From: Lantana camara
Taxonomy: Eukaryota > Streptophyta > Magnoliopsida > Lamiales > Verbenaceae
Assembly: GCA_037501455.1 (NCBI GenBank)
Contig: CM074864.1
Location: 28,886,001-28,950,000, forward strand
Length of the DNA: 64,000 nucleotides
Direction: 5' to 3'
Numbering within the stretch: position 1 is the stretch's first letter; each line of letters begins with the position of its first letter. The notes beneath the pieces are model-generated. The model saw nothing but the letters and a program-made list of their open reading frames with translations, was not told the origin of the DNA and ran no database searches. Of the stretch, positions 58,381 to 64,000 are shown piece by piece. The translations under genes and the position numbers were made by a program.

Positions 58381-59526
58381 TTAATTCTAACTCTTGGGTA
58401 CTTGATACCGGTTGTGGATCTTATATCTGTAATGATGTACAGATGCTAAGTGAGGTCCGGCAGCTGAAGGGAGGAGAATATGTCTTGAAAAATGGGGACG
58501 GCTCAACGGTCGAAGCTCAAGCTTTAGGCACAATTAGATTAGATTTAGGTCATTCTGTTTTAGTTTTAAATAAAGTCCTTTATGTACCAGACATTATTCG
58601 TAATATTATTTCAGTTCCAATACTTGATTGCGAAGGTTATGAAATTAATTTTAAGAATGGTAACTTTTTCCTCAAAAAGAATATTTTTTCAATACATCTT
58701 GGTACATTAAACAATGTACTTTATCTAACTCAAAACAGTAATATTTTGAATATACAACGAGAAACAAAACGTAAGAGAGATGACGAAGTCTCAGCATCTT
58801 TATGGCACGCTAGATTAGGACACATTTCCAAGAACAGAATTAGCAAGTTAACTACCTTAGGGACATTCTCTGAAAATTACCTTAAACAGTTAACTTCCTT
58901 CGAATCTTGCCTCAAAGGAAAGATGTCTAAAACTCCTTTCAAAGGGAGTGTGGAACGAGCCACAAAAACCTTGGATTTGATCCATTCTGATGTTTGTGGA
59001 CCGCTTAGCGTAAGCACTTGAAACAATCATCTGTACTTCATAACCTTTACTGGCGACTTTAGTCGTTATGTTTATGTGTACTTAATGAAGTACAAATCTT
59101 AGGCTTTTGAGAAATTCTTAGAATTTCAAAAGGAGGTTGAGAACCAAACTTATCACAAGATCAAGACACTTGATCTGATCGAGGTGGCGAGTATCTTAGT
59201 GAAGAATTCCTTAGTCATCTCAGAGATAATGGAATTTTCTCTCAGTGGACTCCTCCGGGAACTCCTGAGCTTAATGGAGTTTCTAAGAGATGGAATCGAA
59301 CCCTACTTGATAAGGTTCATTCCATGATGAGTTTCACTGACTTACCACCTTCTTTCTGCGGTTATGCTCTAGAAAGTGAAGCCAAGATTCTGAATCTTGT
59401 TCCTTCCAAGTCAGTCCCTAAAACGCACTATAAAATGTGGCATGGTAAAATCCCTAGTTATTCTTACTTAAGAATTTCGGATTGTCCTGCTTACGTGAAG
59501 AGGACAGTGGGAGATAAGTTAGAAGT
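58381..59526 (+). pseudogene. Copia-2 protease and truncated integrase
   Basis: The frame continues with WVLDTGCGSYICNDVQML (protease DTG), then LWHARLGHISKNRISKL (GAG-pre-integrase) and TLDLIHSDVCGPLSVST with the first catalytic Asp, ending at a stop at about 59019. Shifted frames give YFITFTGDFSRYVYVYLMKY, KTLDLIEVASILVKN (second catalytic region altered) and frame 59324-59545 with YALESEAKILNLVPSKSVPK, ending VKRTVGDKLEVSRVVC. The last residues pass straight into LTR sequence, so a deletion joins integrase to the 3' LTR. Confidence 0.85.
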
Positions 59527-61248
59527 GTCAAGAGTAGTATGCTGAAAGCCGATGTAATAGTTAGCTTTAGTACTTTCCTTTTGTAAATCACAGACAATCT
59601 TTGAATAATACGAATTAAGGCAACACTACTTTATATGCTCTTGTTTGATTGTGTGTTTACTTTTAACTGCGCATGTATAAGAACGCCCCTAATCAATATG
59701 ACTTATAGGACTCAACCATTTAGGTGAAGTGGTTCATGAGATGAGCCCTATATCACATAAGTCACCATTAGAAATCACTCCAAGTCGATGAGTCCTATAG
59801 ACAATGAGAGTGTCAACCTGACTCGTTCGAGGCTTGCTCGTGTGATCACACCCTTAAGAAGGACCACCTTGTTTCATGGGGAGCAAAGTGTATAGTTGAT
59901 ACGTGCGTGATATATGGGGGTACTTACTTATTCTAAGTAAGTACATAGAGGTGTCCCGTGTGAGAAGATTCCTAAATGGGAAAGGAAGTTTCTTAATCTA
60001 GGATTAAACTTCCAGATTAGGAAATATCTCATGAGTCATTCATGTGATTAAGTGATCCTTAAACTTGAGATTCCATAGATACATTATGAGCTAACTCTGT
60101 AGTCTTAGGCGTAAGCTTTAAAGGGTGTCGCCTCAGACAAATGATTCAAGGCTTATGATGGGGCTGCACAAGTGGTGCATGAAAGTATATGAGAATCGAT
60201 AAAAGGACCTACGCTTACATTAGCAAGATGATTGTCTCTTATTGTGTAAGTCATTCTTATGCCATCTAGGAGTCCTTGGCCAAGGCAGTGGATCAAGACA
60301 TCAAGAAAAGAGTTTCTTGGATTGAGATCAAATGGATATGAAATGCACTTACATTACGATCAAGATTATTAGGGTTCTAATTATTCCCTTGCCCTAGATC
60401 TTCATTGAGAGATGGGACGTAGGAAGACTGTATCTCACACATGTTAATGACTTCAAGGTTCTGTCGAATCGAGACATTCTTATTCAGCTAGGGGTCAAAC
60501 TCCTGTTGCTCGACTATGGTCATTTGCTCTATGAACTGATTAATTAATTAGGGAATTAATTAATTAGGGTCACTGTTAATTGAATTAAGAACCTAGAGGG
60601 TCACACATAACAACCTGGTCAGGTGGGTTAAGGCTTGAATCGATTAAACGAGTTGATCGGACCATTAAGAGAATGGTGGGGCCCACACCTGTGAAGCACA
60701 CGTCTGGAACACATGTCCTTGAGGACACGTGTAGTTGCGTGTTTATAAGTGTATTTATATTAAATAATTAATTTGTGAATTATTTAATGGACTTTGATTT
60801 AATTTTGAATTAATATTAAAGTTCTAATTTGGAGAATTAAAGTCTAATAAATAAATAAATAATTAATTAATTAATTAATAGTCTTCAAGTTATTTATTAT
60901 TTAATAAATAAAGTAAAATAAAATGTCTAAGGGAGTTCGATATTATTCTTGCTTGACAAGTTGATCAAAAGGAGACTTTTGGTCAAAGTAAGAGACTTGG
61001 TTTCCAAGCAAGAAATCCCTTTCCAAAAGAGATTGGAATTCTTGTTCAACAAGAAAGAGGGGTTCAAACCCCTTACCTATAAATACATAGGGTTCGAGCC
61101 CCATGGGATGATGATACACAATTTCTCCTTCTCCAAATATTATACACTAAACCCTAGAGGCTAAACACTGAATATACAACTAGCATCCTCCCTATTCGGA
61201 TCGTGGTCACAGTTGGTGGACTAATTCTCTAGAGGGCTACTATGGTGA
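59527..61248 (+). repeat. Copia-2 3' LTR, truncated at its start and cut by Gypsy-5
   Basis: Aligns with 51966 onward from agccgatgtaatag to agagggctactat. The first bases (TGTAAGGAATAGTG) are replaced by integrase-like sequence. At 61249 a Gypsy LTR begins, corresponding to about 53671 in the 5' LTR, so roughly 200 bp remain outside. Confidence 0.85.
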
Positions 61249-64000
61249 TGTAACACCCCAAACGCAGGATGCCACATCCCCCGCGCTAGGACCCAGACCC
61301 GGTCATGAAATGGGAATCCATGCCCGAATCCGAATCAGAGCGAACGGGAGACAAACGCACACGCTATGCTAGGCGGATCTAACTTGACAAACTCAGAGTG
61401 CGGAAGCAAATCAAACAATCAAACAAGATAGCGGAAGCATTTAAATCAACATTCAAACAAGTGATGGGTTCAACTAGCATAGATACCTAGTCCCGAATAT
61501 CAAATCAACATAACATAATAATCATCAAGTGCCACAAGGGGCCGAATACGAATGCCGCGCAGGGCTACCTAATAGTAAAGTATAATTACAAGTCTATAAG
61601 TCAAAACATGGGTAAAGTGTATGACAAACAAATGTAACTAGAAAAGCTAGACCGACGAAGTGCAACTCAAAGGACTCACTTCCGCCTAGCAAACGCCAAC
61701 AACCTGCAACTAAAAGTGTAAATGAGGGGTCAGTCAACTTGACCGAGTGAGGGGGCTAACGCACACCCACAATATATATATATATAAGGAGCATAGCACG
61801 AAATAAAAGGATGGACTTATGAACCGGGGATAGGTGTTGCATACCAAAGACATTTCGAAATTACCCAAATAAATATAGATATAAGTTTAGAAACCATTTT
61901 CAGAAAGACTCTATCCCGATTCATAATTCCACAACATAACCAAATCAATTGCTCAGCGAGTACGAGCTTCCAACCTCAACTCCTCAGAACATAAATCAAA
62001 ATCAATCCCTCAGCTACACCAGTGATGGAGGGGATTTGCGGTCCCCAACCATCTAATAATAAACCGTCTAAAATAGACTCACCCTCAAGGGGTAGCGAAC
62101 CCACAAGAGTCCTCCCCGGCCTTAGCCGAAGGCTCAAGATACCACACCTTCCCTACATCACGGGTCGCGTGAAGATATCTCAAATGGAACTACGAAATAG
62201 ATGAATTACCCGATGACCCTAACCGTCCCGGGGGATCCATTACCCGCAGCTCACGAGGATCAGATCCACACACAGATCACAACAGAACAGATCACAACGG
62301 ATCACAAACGCCAATCTTTCATGGCAATCTCGCTACATAATCACAACACAACGGTTTTTTCCCGAACTAGCTTACATATGCTTCAAAAACTGGTTTTTAT
62401 ATATATTCCTACGTTGCAGGGATAGCCCGCCCACGCAGGACTCACGCAAGATCATAAACATATCATATTCAACACGTATGTATATATAGTAGGTATACTC
62501 GCATGCAAGGATAGAAATCAGCAGGTAAAGGCCATAGGTCGCACAACTATACAAAATCCTAAACATCACCTCGTAGTAGTAGAGTCTGAGAGTGTGAAGG
62601 GCCAAATACTCTAAACCTCGGGCTCATCGGCACCACCAAACTCTGTAAGGAGACATACAAAAGCCCAGACTTAAACTGTATATGAACCAAATAAGACGCA
62701 CGGCGTACCAAGAGATGAATGATATGGAAAATGGAATGAAGTGTGCACATAGGTCACATAGCATAGTTCACACATTCCACCAAATCATGCAATTAACGAA
62801 GCATTTAGGTTTGATAATGCATTATGGAATGATATGAGTCACATAGGTCACGTGGCATAACATAGGATAAGCTCTCATATAAAATTATTCAATTAAAATG
62901 AAGTATTAAAGTTTAGAACATAAATTAAAGTCATATTATTAATATTTAAAATAATGCATTTTAATCATTAGAATACTAATAAATAATAAAAAGGAAGAGA
63001 TCGAGATTCACATTTCAATTTAAAGTTCATTATCAAACTTAATAATTGATGCACAGTCTTTGAAACACATGGAACCAAATAAATAATTAATGTATCTAAT
63101 ATTAGATGGTGGATTGCATTAATAATTTAAATTTGAGAATTCAACAACCAATTCATTGAAATGAAGGCAAATGGTCACGTGGGGCTACTGGAGACTTTGC
63201 ATTTGGATAATTGTACTTTCCTTGCACATGTTAATGCTATCACATAAAGATTGCTGCTTAAATTTAAGGTGCTTTAATGTTACCCAAATTCTAAATTCCA
63301 AGCAAATCATCACGTCCCTCCAGGCACCAATTTCACGCAGCCTTAATTCAAGAGTTAGAGCATTTTTTATTTACTACATCTAACACTCAGCACCCACAAA
63401 ATGAGGTAGCAAATTATTAGTTACATCTACTTCCTCCATTGCCAAGTAATCATTACATCTTTCCTGGCACAATTCACGTAGCACCCAAAGCAATATTTAG
63501 TGCGTCTTGATATGTAATGGCATCATTTATTCAATAACCCCAAGTGTCACTCCCACGAAATGAAGTGTAAGTAATAAACTACTAATTTTCACCTAATTTA
63601 TAAATCTCAAGTACTCAATACTCAAATGTTGGCATAAAATTCCAGAATCGATTCATCCAACTCATTCAGGTTTCATTTCGCACCAGGAGACACGCAATCA
63701 AGGTATTTAATTTCGAGCCTAGGTTAATTAGCTTCCAACATTATTTACAATATGTATCCAACAATTTCTTAAATAAATATATACAAATAGAACATGTAGG
63801 ACACATACTGATGCTCAAGATTCAAAGATAGAAATGAAATTCACATCAAGGGAAAATCATTGCTTACCTTGGCTCTTGAAATAATAAAGAAACGAGGAAG
63901 ATATGAGTTCTTGAAAGTGGGGGGAAATTCTTAGATCTTCATTCTCCTTTTAAGCTCTCCATGGATGATATGATTTGTGTGAAATGAAGTTTGAAAAGAG
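61249..64000 (-). mobile_element. Gypsy-5 chromovirus-type LTR, extends beyond the window
   Basis: Begins TGTAACACCCC in plus orientation with atgccacatcccccgcgc, the mirrored end of the LTRs at 25258 and 29371. No genes and no primer site occur to the end of the window, so this is an LTR of at least 2752 bp read on the minus strand. A TA run lies near 61772-61789. Palindromes of the paired type were not found in the visible part, though its 5' portion is outside. Confidence 0.8.

Larger units (their letters stand above)
51966..61248 (+). mobile_element. Copia-2: Ty1/Copia element lacking RT and RNase H
   Basis: The 5' LTR (51966-53888) begins TGTAAGGAATAG. A primer site (TGGTATCAGAGCC, 53891) follows, then a long leader, gag, protease and part of integrase. 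A 3' LTR begins near 59527 directly after integrase sequence, so RT, RNase H and polypurine tract are absent. The 3' LTR is cut at 61249 by another Gypsy LTR and continues outside the window. It is the same LTR family as LTRs A and B in the Tat element. Confidence 0.88.

Noticed and set aside
61249..64000. Possible host exons in the last 2.7 kb
   Set aside because: Only short frames without motifs are present, and the start matches a chromovirus LTR edge. I treat it as LTR sequence.

Overview
This window is plant nuclear DNA, very probably from a eudicot. It has AT-rich intergenic sequence, a spliced gene with canonical GT-AG borders, and deeply nested LTR retrotransposons of lineages known only from plants (Tat-lineage and chromovirus Ty3/Gypsy, and Ty1/Copia). 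The species cannot be named from sequence alone. Only one host gene is visible: a two-exon SEIPIN gene (19700-23516, +) encoding 422 aa. Nearly everything else is transposable-element DNA.

Layout: 1-862 is a fragment of a chromovirus-type LTR. 1301-17526 is one Tat-lineage Gypsy element on the minus strand with 0.92-kb LTRs and TACGT target duplications. It carries decayed gag and pol plus an antisense reading region (2790-5405, +) with its own TATA box. Two 1.9-kb Copia LTRs sit inside its pol gene in opposite orientations. The 1.17-kb pol segment between them is inverted, and the two 5-bp target duplications (GAGCC and CGCTT) are exchanged as an LTR-LTR inversion predicts. 17532-19699 is intergenic sequence and the SEIPIN promoter. 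The SEIPIN intron holds a 1.65-kb foldback Mutator-like element with a perfect 9-bp target duplication.

Downstream of SEIPIN, a Copia element (Copia-1, 23644-43084, TSD CATTA) starts 127 bp after the stop codon. It is split by a 3.3-kb solo chromovirus LTR (25258-28591) and by a coding-poor two-LTR Gypsy element (29371-38907). After a short unassigned stretch comes a chromovirus (Gypsy-3, 43539-50416, minus, TSD CGGCC). It lies in the gag of another chromovirus (Gypsy-4, to 51965), whose LTR is cut by a second Copia element (Copia-2, from 51966). The 3' LTR of Copia-2 is in turn cut by a further chromovirus LTR (Gypsy-5, 61249 to the end). No element has an intact coding region.

The most unusual signal is architectural. 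Short, often GC-rich palindromes sit against TATA-like boxes or come in pairs about 31-32 bp apart in LTRs of several unrelated families. Palindrome sequences differ between relatives, sometimes with paired changes that keep self-complementarity, while the spacing holds. The Copia LTR family also carries phased CACGTG (G-box) arrays.
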